In this document: in pieces, positions 10,705-21,836 of the stretch
Position numbering within the stretch: the first letter of the stretch is position 1
How the letters are laid out: each line of letters begins with the position of its first letter
DNA from: Lepraria neglecta
Taxonomy: Eukaryota; Ascomycota; Lecanoromycetes; Lecanorales; Stereocaulaceae
Reading direction: 5' to 3'
DNA length: 64,000 nucleotides
NCBI GenBank assembly: GCA_033220425.1
Contig: CM065652.1
Coordinates: 2,604,001 to 2,668,000, forward strand
Translations under genes and position numbers: made by a program
The notes under the pieces: generated by a model
Seen by the model: only the letters and a program-made list of their open reading frames with translations
What the model was told of the DNA's origin: nothing
The model's database searches: none

Positions 10705-11305
10705 AGGCTACTAAGTAATTTAGATCACCACATGAGCTTTTTCGAGAATTCATTTTAATTTATGATGGTGCTGGCTCTAACGGCTCTGCGCCAAGAAAAA
10801 GCGTTGATGGTGTTGATGATGCAACAGCTACATAAGGAGCTGAACTCGCGGACACCTTACGGAAGCGACGCCAACGATACTAACTTCTCTTGAGCAGCTA
10901 AAATAATCCTGTTAGAAGCTGACAAAATCACTATGGGCTTACGAAGTCATTTTTCTCCTTCGGAACTTGGCTTTCTCATTATTATCAAGAACTTTTTGGT
11001 GTTCACGATCTAGTCTTTGAGGATATCGTCCTAGCAAAATCATTGACAAGCACCTCGCATTAGTACGCTCGCAACGCGAACGACAGATACTGCTTCATGA
11101 CTTCTCTATGTTAGGTTGTTTGCTCTGCACTTCTTCCCATGCTTTGTCTAGTCTCTGACAAGCGCAGCCAGGAGAACAATTGACAGGCCAACTAGCCTCA
11201 ATTGAATGATCAGGATGACTTCCGACCTCAGCCTTGGGCTGTTCATCTCCGTCGTGGTTTATTTCGCATCGTCACTGACTATGGCATGTCAGCGATCTAG
11301 AAAAT
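10705..11305. other. Intergenic
   Basis: Spacer between two minus-strand pseudogenes, lying upstream of the MFS copy. No gene seen. Confidence 0.5.
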
Positions 11306-12779
11306 CTACCAGCCTGTACGAATCAACAGGGCTTCATACCTCCATAATCCCTGCTTGACTACTCTTTCCTCCTGTGAAAAGATAAGCCGATAGAAGCCCG
11401 GCTCCTCGGCGAACATGTTTTGGTCATCGGTAATGAAGACCCTGTTCTCGACCAGTCACTCAGTAAGAGCCGTCTCCCTGACCCACGGATACTCATCGGC
11501 TGAACTCGCAGGTGGTAGAAACTCTCGGAAGTCGAGCCAGAGAAAGAAGCCAGCATTGGCTCCCAGGTAGTATTTGATCCCTTCATCATCCAACATCTAG
11601 CGCACCATCTTGTTCCTGGTAGCAAGGCGCTCTCGGCTCAGTTACAAGAAAATTTCCATCCACTTCTCCTCTTCGAGCATTAGGATGGCGAGATGCTCGC
11701 TTGTATTGCCGGATCAGTGGAACATCGATAACGTACCCATAGCTCGCATAAGTTCTTCGTCTCAACTGTAGATACACCCAGACGGATGCCTCCTGCCGCG
11801 GTGTCCTTTGCCATTCCATATAGTAAATGGAGGTAGTTAGGATGGATGTATCGGTCCGTGTCTAATGATAGAATAGACTCAAAGTTGACAGCTTTTGGGT
11901 CTGGGACTTCGTACAGACAATGCATGCACCTCATCAACAAGGAGATGAATCTTGTATTTCTCACACAGTTTCATATACCCGATTAAGGCCTCTCGAGTGT
12001 AAGATCGTCCGAGGGGATTGTGAGGATGACAGAGAATGAGAGCTCTGATTTTCGTACCGTTTCGCTTCGCTGTCTCTAAGGCTCCTTCACATTTGGCTGC
12101 TGCGTCGATAGTAAATTGGTCGACGTCGCCAAACTTCACGTGCTTAAATTCGACTCTGTTATTGTTAGCTTCTCAATATCCTTCCCACTTGAGCGGAGTA
12201 ATGACTTGGCTTCAGTGCCAAAATCAGCCTTGAAATCTTGGTAACATGGACTAGACAAGAGTATTGCATCACAAGCATCACAAATAGTCTGTCCTGATTT
12301 ACTGTATAGCGCAGTCATACCATTCGCAAATAAAAGACATTCAGGATCCATTGTTGTGTGTAGGTGAAAATAGTGATTGATATGCTTTGCCATTGCGTTC
12401 CGTAGGCGTGGGCTTCCCTAGGGGCCTGCTCTATAGCTGAACTCTGTCGATTCAAATTAGAACTTGCAGATTAGAGTCTACTAGATACAAGAATACGGAA
12501 AGGGAAGGAGCACATTCTTGTTGGCGAAGTCAGTAGTCTCTCGGAGCATCATATACTAGGATTTGGCATTAGTAGATGCTGCAAGCGTTATCCTAGCCAA
12601 GTGATCTATCAAGGACGGCCTATATTCTCTGAAGTTCCCAAATTAAGAAGGCCATCAGGATTTGCATTAGGGTCGTAGGGGTCAGCGAAGAATCTTTTAA
12701 ACTTCTCTAATCCCTCTCCTAATACGGTTAGCTCGGATCCCCTACTTGAAAGGGTGGAAGTTTCGGTTGCAGCAGGCAT
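11306..12779 (-). pseudogene. ACC-synthase-like PLP aminotransferase (class I/II), heavily mutated
   Basis: A full-length relative of the fungal 1-aminocyclopropane-1-carboxylate-synthase-like aminotransferases can be followed from ATG at 12779 to a stop at 11306. Recognisable blocks in order: FFADPYDPNANPDGLLNLG; TTDFANKNVLLP after an intron ending near 12560; RLRNAMAKHINHYF; DPECLLFANG; VEFKHVKFGDVDQFTID after an intron at 12156-12205; RALILCHPHNPLGR; KIHLLVDEVHALS; YLHLLYGMAKDTAAGGIRLG, which holds the PLP lysine; GANAGFFLWLDFREFLPP; and PGFYRLIFSQEERV. Stops lie at 12418, 11762, 11714, 11642, 11597 and 11456, with frameshifts near 11911 and 11779. Five of the six stops are explained by C-to-T or G-to-A changes. 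A living member would act in the cytosol on an amino acid or S-adenosylmethionine; this copy cannot. Confidence 0.9.
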
Positions 12780-13149
12780 GACTGAGGTGGTAGTTCAGTC
12801 AGGTGATGCACTAAATGTGGGGCAAGCCAGAGGAGCAGAGGTGCAAGATATGGCAAAGATGATGGATATCAAAACTTTTATATGTGCAGGAGAGCCAAAC
12901 ACCATTACAATTGCTAGATTGGCGCTAGATAACCCAATGCCGTCAATAAAGCTCCATTAAATTCCTTTGGTGTCAGAAACCAAGTACTTCAAACTTCATA
13001 ATTTAATTGGATAGGCCGGAAACCTTCCTCTGTGAGTTTTCTAGAATAAGAATAACCACTTGAGAGACTCCCTTTCCAGCCTTTTATATTATATACAGTT
13101 TATACTCCTCCTTTTTGCCCCGCAAGGAGGCATAGAGAGCTCTTCCGGC
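12780..13149. other. Intergenic, upstream of the aminotransferase pseudogene
   Basis: A 68-codon open frame on the plus strand (12754-12960) overlaps the dead gene's start and shows no homology that I recognise. Otherwise empty. Confidence 0.45.
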
Positions 13150-13445
13150 TTAGCTGTCTCCTCCCATAATTCTCGGGCTATATATATCTTGGAAACGACT
13201 CTCTAGCTCCTGAATGCAGAGCTTCATTCTTAAGACCACCAGTCTCACTGCTCTATCTTCGTGCTTTTCGGTTATGAGTGCCTTTTACATATTTGAATTA
13301 ATCGTCCAAGTCCCATTTATGTGACAGTAGCTCTTACACATCTGACTACCATAATTGAAGGAACTGATCCTCGATAGCTGGGTCTACTGCTTCTAAGCTG
13401 GTTGCCATTAATTCCATCAAGTCCTGAACGAAGGTTCCTATATGT
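13150..13445 (-). pseudogene. C-terminal fragment of an F-box-like repeated family (relic C)
   Basis: On the minus strand, LVVLRMKLCIQELESRF followed by a stop at 13150 matches the end of the relic at 15463-16273 (VVFLRMKVCIHELETRF). The upstream piece MELMATSLEAVDPAIEDQF corresponds to AMAASSSLPTLEGEDELAQL there. Stops and frame changes lie between the pieces. Only the C-terminal third is present. It is the smallest of three same-strand relics and suggests old tandem duplication. Function unknown. Confidence 0.55.
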
Positions 13446-14080
13446 ATCAAATAGAGCCACACGATTGCACGGCGTTTAATGTTACACATGAGTGAAAAAG
13501 GCTGGCGAGCCACCTCTACATCGTCGACGATTGAGTACTATCTATCCGAAATGGCGAATAAGGATTCGCTACCACTTAAAAGACGACGCTGCGAGCTTCA
13601 GGAAGATTATTGTTCCAGCTCAACGCCTTGGCTTCATCCCATGTGTCATGATGCTCAAATGTTCTCCAAGAATAGTTTCCTCAGTAATTCCATATAATAC
13701 AATCCTTCATAGAGCACGCTGTCAAGTCAAAGTCTATGCTTCTGAGTCGTTACCAGCAATCGAAGTTCCTCGGTCGGTCCCTTTTCTTGTAAAGGCTCTA
13801 GCCCAATAACCCGATAACTGAAGAACCAGCCTTTGCAAGTCTCACTGATATAATAACTGTAGCCGCCGGCATAGTAGGTGATGAGAGATAGGGTCGACAT
13901 CAATACGTGGGGGGCTGAAATATCCGCAGGTCTATATATAGCACCGCCTTCCTTCATCGTGCCTCAGCTTGACTCCCCTTCTGTGCCTGACACCAGCTCG
14001 TTACTACTGTTACTCGCCTCCAAAAGCAACCGAAGATCCCCTCGTTGTATCAAGGCCCATGGAAATGAAGATATGAAATA
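13446..14080. other. Spacer with TATA-like box before the 14.1 kb gene
   Basis: Short open frames on both strands without known domains. A tatatata element near 13930 lies about 150 bases upstream of the ATG at 14081 and could serve that gene. Confidence 0.4.
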
Positions 14081-15309
14081 ATGTCCGACAGAGGTACGCC
14101 ACTAAGCGTGCTTCAACAGTGCGCCGACGAAGACGAAAAGCGCTTCTTAGCAGAAAATGTGCAGCGCGGACAAGATGAAAACGTAGCGGCATTCTCAAAG
14201 CTAACCATCGACCATCCCAAATACGCATGGCGCATCCAACTCATATCAGACGTCTACAGGAAGATAGATCGACTCACAATTCGCGGGCAAGACGAACTAT
14301 ACCAGCAAACACTACGCCAAGCAGCTGACGAGTACCTCGTCAACGAACAGGTCATGCACAAATGGCGTGGGATCTTTGTTTACATACTAAGGAATTTGCC
14401 CAGCGCGAGGAAAGAGGGCAATATGGAATTCGAGATGCAGGTTACAGCGCTGAAACGAGTAGCTGGCCCGGTTGAGTGGCGAGCTTCTCTTGTGAAACTT
14501 ATCCAGCAAGATCTGTTGGCGGGGCATTGAAATTTGCTGCAGAACGTAGAGGAGAGAGAATTTCTCCTGGAAGAGCTTTTCGCTAGTGCTTGAACGTAAT
14601 GAGGGTATGATGCGAATAGCGAAGATTATTGAAGATAATGTGTATTTGAAGGCTGAAATAAGTTTAGGATTGCGGAGACGTAGGGGACGCAAGGACTCTG
14701 GTAGCCCTCAGCCTAGTAACGCTACAAGCAGGATCATGCATCATTATGGTAGGAGAACACATCTTTCCCCTCCGCATTATCCTTAGAGCATCCTGTTGAC
14801 GCCGCACATTAGACCCATCCGCACTCGTCCCGCCTCCTGCAGAGGAGAAACAATCCCTACTAAAACGCTTCTTCGATAACCTCACCACACTCATCCCCAA
14901 GTCCCGAGCACGCACGACATTTTCAAGTTCCCACACGATTCTCGCTCTCCTAACGCTCTTCGTATCCGCCAGCGCCCTTTGCATCGGCCGAGCAGTCACA
15001 ATAACCCGACCATCATCCTACCAGCCAACAGTCCCAGACGACGGATTCTACGCCAATCTGTCCTCAGCGTTCTTAACGATATTCTCTATGTATTGTATTC
15101 TGGTGCCCTTGCTGCGGAGTAATGTAGTTCCTAAGTATCGCTCTTGGTTTTGGGTCAGCTTGGCACTCAGTACGTTTGCTGGGGTGATTTCTGTTGCACT
15201 GTATATGTATAATTGGCAAGCTTCGCTGTTGTTTGGTTATATATCTGGAGTAGCGCAAGTCGTGGCTACATTGCAGCTTGTTGAGGGATTAGACCAAGGG
15301 CCGATTTAG
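14081..15309 (+). CDS. Hypothetical protein with soluble N-terminus and four-helix C-terminus; model uncertain
   Basis: The first open block (ATG 14081 to TGA 14528) gives 149 residues, charged and helical, including DHPKYAWRIQLISDVYRKID and HKWRGIFVYILRNLPSAR. The same frame continues after the TGA as NVEEREFLLEELFASA. This can be explained either by a 51-nt intron (from gtgaaac near 14494 to ctgcag near 14544) or by TGG-to-TGA change. A second frame then reads EGMMRIAKIIEDNVYLKAEI. A plausible intron (about 14750-14811) leads to ALVPPPAEEKQSLLKRFFDN and four hydrophobic segments: HTILALLTLFVSASALCIG, LTIFSMYCILVPLL, WVSLALSTFAGVISVALYMY and LLFGYISGVAQVVATLQLV. It ends at 15307-15309. I do not recognise the family. 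One frame change near 14585 is unexplained, so this may be a living multi-exon gene or a pseudogene. Confidence 0.45.
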
Positions 15310-15462
15310 ACCATTGTATTGATGACACTGTTCTAGTCTTGTTCCTAACGGCCCACTGTGATACCAATTCGCTCTCATGAGTTCATTGAACTAACGCAAG
15401 CCTCTCCCAACAATTCGCATCCATGATCCATTCCATGCTTCCTCTCCCGTTGAAGCTCTGTT

Positions 15463-16273
15463 CTCAACATTCGGCCATCCTCTCCATCGTCGATTGGATT
15501 CGGAATCGAGTCTCGAGCTCGTGAATGCAAACCTTCATTCTCAGGAAAACCACTCGAGGTGCCACAATATGAGGCTCACTACTCATTAAATTCGTTGTCG
15601 TAAAATTTTGCGACTCCACGATACGGTCACTGTACGTAAGTAGCTCTGGTCCGTCCGCTTGCTACAGCTGGGCGAGTTCATCTTCGCCTTCCAAAGTCGG
15701 CAAGCTCGAGCTCGCAGCCATCGCATCTTTCAGATATGTCATGGCTTTTTGGATGCCCTCATCATATCGCAAGCTATCTGGTAGAGCAATTGTGCAATTT
15801 TTGATGTTTCGCAGAAGTCCAAAAGGTGATAGGACTATTTCGATGTCGTCGAGAATACTGTGCCATCGATCGCTAGTATTATGCGACTGTTGTTCCTTGC
15901 CGGTGGACGACGTTCCCAGCTCCTAGAGTGGCGCTGTGTCCATCCTACCGGACCTTAGGGAGATCTCGGGTGATGAAAGCGGTCGATAATATCAAAGATA
16001 TGCATTTGAAGACTCTGAATGTCTGGAGCAGCGCCCAAAGCTTGACAAAGGAACAAGGATGCCAACCCCAGAGATTACTTCGGCTTTGTACGGGTCCCAG
16101 AAGTACTCAGGGACTACCAAAGATTGGCCAAGCTTTTTCAACAGATTTATCTCCTGCTTCCTAGGCCATCCTTCAGAATCGCCGTCGGTTTGGTTGGTGA
16201 ATGGTTCATAGCATTTCGCAACTTGAAGCACAGCTGTGGGTCGCTGACGCTGGCGCATTCTTAGGAGTCTCAT
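15463..16273 (-). pseudogene. F-box-like repeated family, internally deleted relic B
   Basis: The N-terminal block (EINLLKKLGQSLVVPEYFWD) aligns with EIDLLRQLKKIGPSLPIDEQ of the relic at 17913-19238. It then jumps directly to GAAPDIQSLQMHIFD, which in that relic (DAAPEIRSVQIDLFD) comes about 200 residues later, so the middle containing the F-box-like part is deleted. Next come ILDDIEIVLSPFGLLRNI and NCTIALPDSLRYDEG, then HELETRF and a stop at 15463. Several stops and frame changes intervene. It lies on the same strand as the other two relics. Confidence 0.6.
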
Positions 16274-16847
16274 GATGACCTACGGTGGGGATGAAGGTGT
16301 CAAGAGGTCAGCTACATTCAATATCAGTATTCCGACTTATAATATAGTCAAGTTGGCTTGAAGCGCATCTTGCTAATCTGTGTATGTTCCAACTGTAGTT
16401 GGTCCCAAAAAGAGTGAAAATCAATCTATCTGGCTCACCGATTCAATTCAATGACCGCGCTGCATCAGCTGTTGATGGTACTGATGGTACAGCCAGGTCT
16501 AACAAAAAGCCAAGCAAGATAATCTTGATAAAATGTCCAAAGATGCATTAGCAGTATGTAGTCCCTTATAACTTATTGGCACATGATATCCCATGTGTTG
16601 CTGTGAATTAAAGACGTGGGGGGCTGTCAAATGTACCTTAGTCGTTCCGAGGACAACACAGAACCATGTATTTGCCACCGTGTTTACCGGCTAAAGTCGT
16701 ACTAGCGAGCTCTTCTCCACTCAACACCTCCCAGAAACTTCATATATAGGGACACGTCCGGCCTTATTAAACAACACGTCAAACTCAACAACAACTTCAA
16801 TACGTTATCATTGTTCACAAGATGGACGAATACGCTGTGGAACTAAC
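16274..16847. other. Spacer with TATA-like box
   Basis: A catatatagg element near 16741 lies about 105 bases before the ATG at 16848. No coding signal was found in the rest. Confidence 0.4.
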
Positions 16848-17512
16848 ATGTCTCGCTTGGCAGAAGTTACCTTACACGAAGCCAACCTCATGGCCCAATC
16901 GGAGCAGCAGCCAAGCCCACCAAGCCCACCAACCCCAGACACTCTTTCCCCAGACCATAACATCAGCTCTTTTATATCGATTATACAGTCATTCGTTGAT
17001 CCATCTCTACGTGCTGATAAAAACGCGGTATGCGGCCCTTCGGCGAGCTATCCCCTGTTCAACCAGAGAGTAAAAGTTTTATGGACAACGACTATGTCAC
17101 CAACGCCGGCATCCATATTGACAACGACCAAGTTACGAATCATGATATTCCAGGGCCGAATAGCCATCCAGTCAACAGCACAACCGAGAGCTTTGGTGCT
17201 GATACCTTGCGTCGCCCTACCAGACCATTTAACACTCCCGCTCAGAACATGGCCTCCGACGCAGCCGAATTCCCCTCGCAGTGTCCTCCCACACTCGACC
17301 AAGCAGAACACGCGGTCTGGCATCACGGCAGAGACAACCTGCTCGATGCGGGCTCGTACGACTTGCGCAATTTCAGTACTCAAAAAGCGGCAGTGAATAA
17401 ACTAGCATGGAGCCGACAGATCCTCGGCCTTCTCCAGGAAGTCGTGGATGGAAAGCGGGCGAGAACGGATTTCGAAGTCTCTGGTCATAGTTTGAGGTGG
17501 CTTAATAAATGA
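16848..17512 (+). CDS. Hypothetical protein, probably two exons
   Basis: A Pro/Ser-rich start (EANLMAQSEQQPSPPSPPTP) opens at ATG 16848. From about 17080 a different frame shows better coding character: FMDNDYVTNAGIHIDNDQVT, then YDLRNFSTQKAAVNKLAWSR and QILGLLQEVVDGKRARTDFE, ending at TGA 17510-17512. A short intron around 17040-17075 would join them, but the exact sites are unclear. Downstream, at about 17545-17600, a hydrophobic stretch (VIAAIVGLILGALLF) followed by a basic segment lies in yet another frame. It could be a C-terminal membrane anchor reached by another splice, or decay. No known domain. Confidence 0.35.
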
Positions 17513-17912
17513 GAGTGAAGGGGAGAGAAGATGGATTGAGGCTATTGGGTGATCGCTGCGATTGTTGGGTTGATACTTGGCGCACTGCTCTTCGACAGGA
17601 AGAAGTACTATGCAAATATCTGCCACGACCTCGCTTCACGTACACGACAAGGAATCTGGGAGTGATCAAAGAGAAAGAGACTTGAATGAAGAAAATCTGC
17701 GAGCAAAGATGCATTGGGCCCTAGAGCGAATGGAAGACTTGCTATAACAAGTAGTTTGCAATGACTTACTTCATCTTTTGGCTCATGTTAGCTATACTGC
17801 TATTCATCTTCAGCCAATGACCTTTGAATGGTGAGACAATGTAAGCCGAGTCTTTGTACCAACACAGCCCCTTTCCAGCATTTCGCATGCACTACTACAT
17901 TCCCTGGCCAAT
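17513..17912. other. Spacer, possible exon of the preceding gene
   Basis: Holds the hydrophobic-plus-basic segment mentioned for the 16.8 kb gene. Nothing else is supportable. Confidence 0.3.
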
Positions 17913-19238
17913 TCAAGTCCCGCTGTCCTTTCCCAACCATCTGCCATCAGCTCCCCTCGCCCGCTTTGGTCGACGCTTTGGTGACACACGCCTCCCTCGA
18001 ATCTGTAATAGAATTTCAAGCTCTATAATGCAAAGTTTCTGGCTCGAAGACGCCTTTCGAAGTCCTCCTTCCTCCTGCAACATGCTTATCAGCTTTCGAA
18101 CACTGAAATCTTCATTCCATCCTAGCTGATTGATGGAAGATTGTAATCCTAACAACCCTTTGTTCCACATATTGCCCAATTTTTCGTCGTATGTGAGGCC
18201 CTTTGAGCTGGTATTTGTAGCCATCGAAAATTTGATAATTTCAGTAGCCTTCATCAAGCCTAAATCGACTCTCGACTCTGGTGGCAGGTTGATTTGCGGT
18301 GTCTGGCGTTATGCAAGACTCCGAAAGGTTGCAAAGCCAGCTCGAGATCATCAAGAAGAGAATTGGGAAAGAATGCTCGAAAGTGTTCTTGGCGTTGTTA
18401 GTGCATGCTGTCGAAGTCGAACAGATCAATCTGCACACTTCGAATTTCCGGAGCTGCATCCAGGGTCCGACGGAGAGTAGTCAGATTGTCGAGGAGACGG
18501 AATCCGCCGATGCGTCTATATGTTGGCACGATCTTGACGTGAATGTGATTTGCTCTAGGGAACGGGAATTGAATCTCGCTATCTTCAAGACTTATGTATC
18601 CTCTGATAAAGCCGATGCGTTCACTGTCGACCGCGATTTCGAAGGTCCTATCATAGCTGATTGCGGATGCTTCTTCGCACAATTGATGTTTGACGGCCGT
18701 GATGGCCATATGGCATTTATTTTGATCTTCACGGAGAGAGCTCTCGAAGCCACAAACATTCCGGTCCTTCCGAATATCTCGATTGATTTCACACTTGTAG
18801 TAAGGTTCCTGCCAAAGGTTGCCCCGGTGCGATGCTCTCCTCCAATCATGCAAGGTGATGAGTTCTTTGCCAGGAAGTAGATATCCCAAGACCTGTAGCC
18901 GTAACTCCGGTAGCAGCTTGAAGAAATGGCAGGGCCCTGTAGAATCGACAGGGACATATTGTTGTTCTGGAGCACCGATTCTGAGGAGAGGAAGCGAGTT
19001 TGCGAGGTAGCCGTTTCGGAATCCCAGCAATGCTATTACAGGATATGGAGCGGTCTTTAAAGGGAGCCCAGAACTGCTCGTCGATTGGCAACGACGGGCC
19101 AATCTTTTTCAGTTGTCTCAAAAGGTCAATCTCATCTTTCGGCCACCCATCCTATTCGCCATCCGCAATGTGCATTCCCAAAGTCTCCTCAGTCGCAGCG
19201 TTGAGGGCGGCTTCGCGCAGGTTGAACGGAAGTGGCAT
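17913..19238 (-). pseudogene. F-box-like repeated family, longest relic (A)
   Basis: Starts at ATG 19238 (MPLPFNLREAALNAATEETL). A TAG at 19152-19154 lies before DGWPKDEIDLLRQLKK. After EQFWAPFKD a frame change leads to TGPCHFFKLLPELRLQVLGY, a typical start of fungal F-box-like proteins (L-P-E-L-R). The longest open block then continues through YKCEINRDIRKDRNVCGFES, EEASAISYDRTF and TLDAAPEIRSVQIDLFDFDS to a stop at 18398. A frame-shifted tail (LLDDLELALQPFGVLHNA and KLCIIELEILLQI) runs to 17913. F-box-like proteins of this type usually act as substrate adaptors of SCF ubiquitin ligases. With a nonsense codon and at least two frame changes this copy is dead. Confidence 0.65.
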
Positions 19239-20429
19239 TTTGGAGGCGGAGGAAATCGTGTTGGATGCGTGTTGAGAAGATAGTAAGTCGCTTTGCTGTA
19301 TTTTATGTGAGCGTTCAAACGCTCGAATGGCGACTAGGGTTTATCTGATTGCCTTTGACGTGCACCACTCCTCCTGCCAGGTGGATGTTGATATACTTGA
19401 CGGGAACGGATCAGAGCTGAAGTGGTGATAACAGTCTTCGTCGAGCCAGATGTCAGGTTGGCAGCTCTTCAGAGAAGAAATATGAGTTGGAGTTTGAAAT
19501 GGTTGCAAATGTTTCGAAGGACGTGTCCTCTTGTGAAGCTTTTAATGGGAGGACATGAGAGTGTCGAGGGCCGGATTTGCAAAGTTTCGTTGAAACACAA
19601 AGTCATGCGTCAAGCAAAGCCCGAATTGGGAGATTGGTCCGCATGTTGCGCACGAATCCTCCGCAGCTCTCTTCTACTGGAATTGAATTGAATCGAAGAG
19701 CGTTATAGAGTGTCACTTCTTGTCTGTAGTCTGTAGTGGTCGTATAGCTCGCTACCTCTAATTTGTCCAAGCATTATCTAACCCTGGAAGAAGTTGAGAT
19801 CGACATTGACGACCTCAAATCGTCCTGGCATGGCGATTCGTCGGCCACCTGGATGTTTTGAAGTTAGTATCGCGCTTCGAAGGGCACAAAAGTTGAATCA
19901 TAAGGCTAGTCTCGGAAGGCGAAAGTACGGTGTTCGGGAGTAGTTTCGAACAGAAAGATGTTTCTTTGTAGTAGTGACAAGGGGATAAGAGGGCGTTTCG
20001 AAGTAAGATTTACGCCAAATAAAAAGTCTCGAGAGCAGTGGAGGAGGGATAGAAGACTAGCTGAGAATAGGATCCATGCAGAGCATTGGAAGGAGCAGGA
20101 AGAGGCACTTGCGAGCAGAATTCAAGCCAAACGACCGATTTTGGAGGCCATTGATTGGGCAAAGTGGTTATAACACTTTCTGCTGGCCATTTTATCCTTG
20201 AGTAGAGAGACAATGGTCAGCGAAGAGTACGCACAGCAACTCAAGTGCTGTGGCAGAGAGTACTCAATATATCATGGTCCTTTCTTCGACTTGAAATTTC
20301 AACGCGTCTGCTGACTAATCCCGAGTGCGTCGCGTAAACGGGCTTCCAATTCTCTCTTCAGACTTTGCACCTCGAGAAGATATCCGACACAGGGCCTGCG
20401 AGCGGATAGTGATCGTTGCTGCTGAAGAT
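19239..20429. other. Spacer with unrecognised plus-strand coding relics
   Basis: Open blocks at 19422-19691 (ITVFVEPDVRLAALQRRN) and 19958-20173 (EQWRRDRRLAENRIHAEHW, highly charged), plus a fragment LTLEEVEIDIDDLKSSW near 19800, look like pieces of a decayed plus-strand gene. No family is recognised and the pieces do not join. The promoter of the F-box gene lies at the right end. Confidence 0.3.
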
Positions 20430-21836
20430 ATGCCTCCAATTGGGATGTCCAACGAGAACCTCTCCAACTTTATTGACAGGCTACCTCCAGAGATTGCAGA
20501 CACCGTGTGTTCCTACCTCGAATCCACCGATATCGCCAGCCTCCGTCTCACATCTCAATTCTGGACCAACGTGGCTACCCCTTGGCTTCTTCAGGAAGCA
20601 CATCTCATCTTCAAGCCGGACAGCTTCGAGCGTCTCCTCGCCATCTCACGACACCCAGTCATAAGCCGCTATGTTACCTCCTTATTCTACGAGCCGGACA
20701 CGCTACAAAAATACTATACGCAGGAAGAATGGGAAAGTGACATCGTTGGAGAAGGTTGGATGAGCAATATGCCAGCGTTGCCAATGCCAGGAGCTAGCGA
20801 GCGCGAGCATCGGGCTTATCGGCGAGACTGCAAGAGGCTCATGCAACAGCCGAACCATGCATATTCGAATGACGAATTGAGTGCAGCATATGCAACTTAC
20901 GTGAAGCTTTATGAAGAGCAGGAGGAGCTTCGCTGGGAGGGGTATGGGGCAAAACCTCTCGCTGATGCTATGAGGCGGCTTCCAAATTTAGCCGGCGTGT
21001 GTATGTCAATGGGCTGCAATATTGTCACTCGATCGGATCACGTCAAACGAGCATTCAGTGCAGGACTACAGATACCCTCGGGAGATCATTACGGCGTAGA
21101 TAGTCCCGGTCCTGGAGTCTCTCAAACGCGCTCGATACTCCTCGGAGCCCATCAGGCAGGCGTTCAGCTTAAGCAGCTTCAACTCGGCGATGTGGATTGG
21201 AAATTCTTCCAGGCCAAGAAGTGTGATATGCAAAATATGAAGCAGTCATTGCGGTCTCTTCGCATCCTCCAGCTCGTGATTTCTACCGGATACGATGAAG
21301 ATGAAATTGAAATTGGTGTCGAAATCCCAGAGTGCCGCGAGTATCTAGAGAATAACTCGCTATGTGGCTTCATAGAAGCGGCACCTGATCTCGAGATCTT
21401 ATCTTTGTCCTTCGACTGGTTCGAGCCTTGCTGTCCCGCGGAGTTGAAGCAAGTGGTAAGAAGTACGACGTGGCCGCGTCTAAGAAGTGTCAGTTTTGAG
21501 AACCTTGATGTGGATGAGGAGGACTGGATTGCTTTCTTTGACCGTCATTGTTCATCTTTACGGGATCTCAATCTCAAGACCATTCGTCTACTGCAGGGGA
21601 GATGGGCAGAGGTGCTGGAGCGTATGAGCAAGGTCCTCACATTGGAGTCTGCCTACAATCGTGGACGCCTCCTCGGTGAAGAGCCATACCAGAATTGGAA
21701 CCTGGAGCCTAGTATTTGGGCCGAGTACAGCGACTTAAGTGATCAGGGCAACCGGACGAGCAAGGCTATTCAGGATTACTTGGTAAATGGAGGCAGCTGT
21801 CCCTTGCTTGACGAAGAAGCGCATCCTCAGTCTTAG
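20430..21836 (+). CDS. F-box domain protein
   Basis: Single-exon gene of 468 residues. The start is ATG 20430 (or 20445); upstream in-frame sequence lacks another ATG. The F-box lies at about residues 13-52 (IDRLPPEIADTVCSYLESTD, then IASLRLTSQFW), the segment that binds Skp1 in SCF ubiquitin ligases. The rest is a long region with weak leucine-rich character, for example LVISTGYDEDEIEIGVEIP, APDLEILSLSFDWFEP, WPRLRSVSFENLDVDEEDW and LRDLNLKTIRLLQGRWAEVL. This would form the substrate-recognition part; the target cannot be predicted. No lesions. It stands next to three dead F-box-like relics but is on the opposite strand and not closely similar to them. Confidence 0.88.
   Translation: MPPIGMSNENLSNFIDRLPPEIADTVCSYLESTDIASLRLTSQFWTNVATPWLLQEAHLIFKPDSFERLLAISRHPVISRYVTSLFYEPDTLQKYYTQEEWESDIVGEGWMSNMPALPMPGASEREHRAYRRDCKRLMQQPNHAYSNDELSAAYATYVKLYEEQEELRWEGYGAKPLADAMRRLPNLAGVCMSMGCNIVTRSDHVKRAFSAGLQIPSGDHYGVDSPGPGVSQTRSILLGAHQAGVQLKQLQLGDVDWKFFQAKKCDMQNMKQSLRSLRILQLVISTGYDEDEIEIGVEIPECREYLENNSLCGFIEAAPDLEILSLSFDWFEPCCPAELKQVVRSTTWPRLRSVSFENLDVDEEDWIAFFDRHCSSLRDLNLKTIRLLQGRWAEVLERMSKVLTLESAYNRGRLLGEEPYQNWNLEPSIWAEYSDLSDQGNRTSKAIQDYLVNGGSCPLLDEEAHPQS

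Noticed and set aside
20325-20429. 35-codon in-frame extension of the F-box protein
   Set aside because: It begins with GTG, not ATG. The ATG at 20430 sits just before the F-box and suits fungal initiation.
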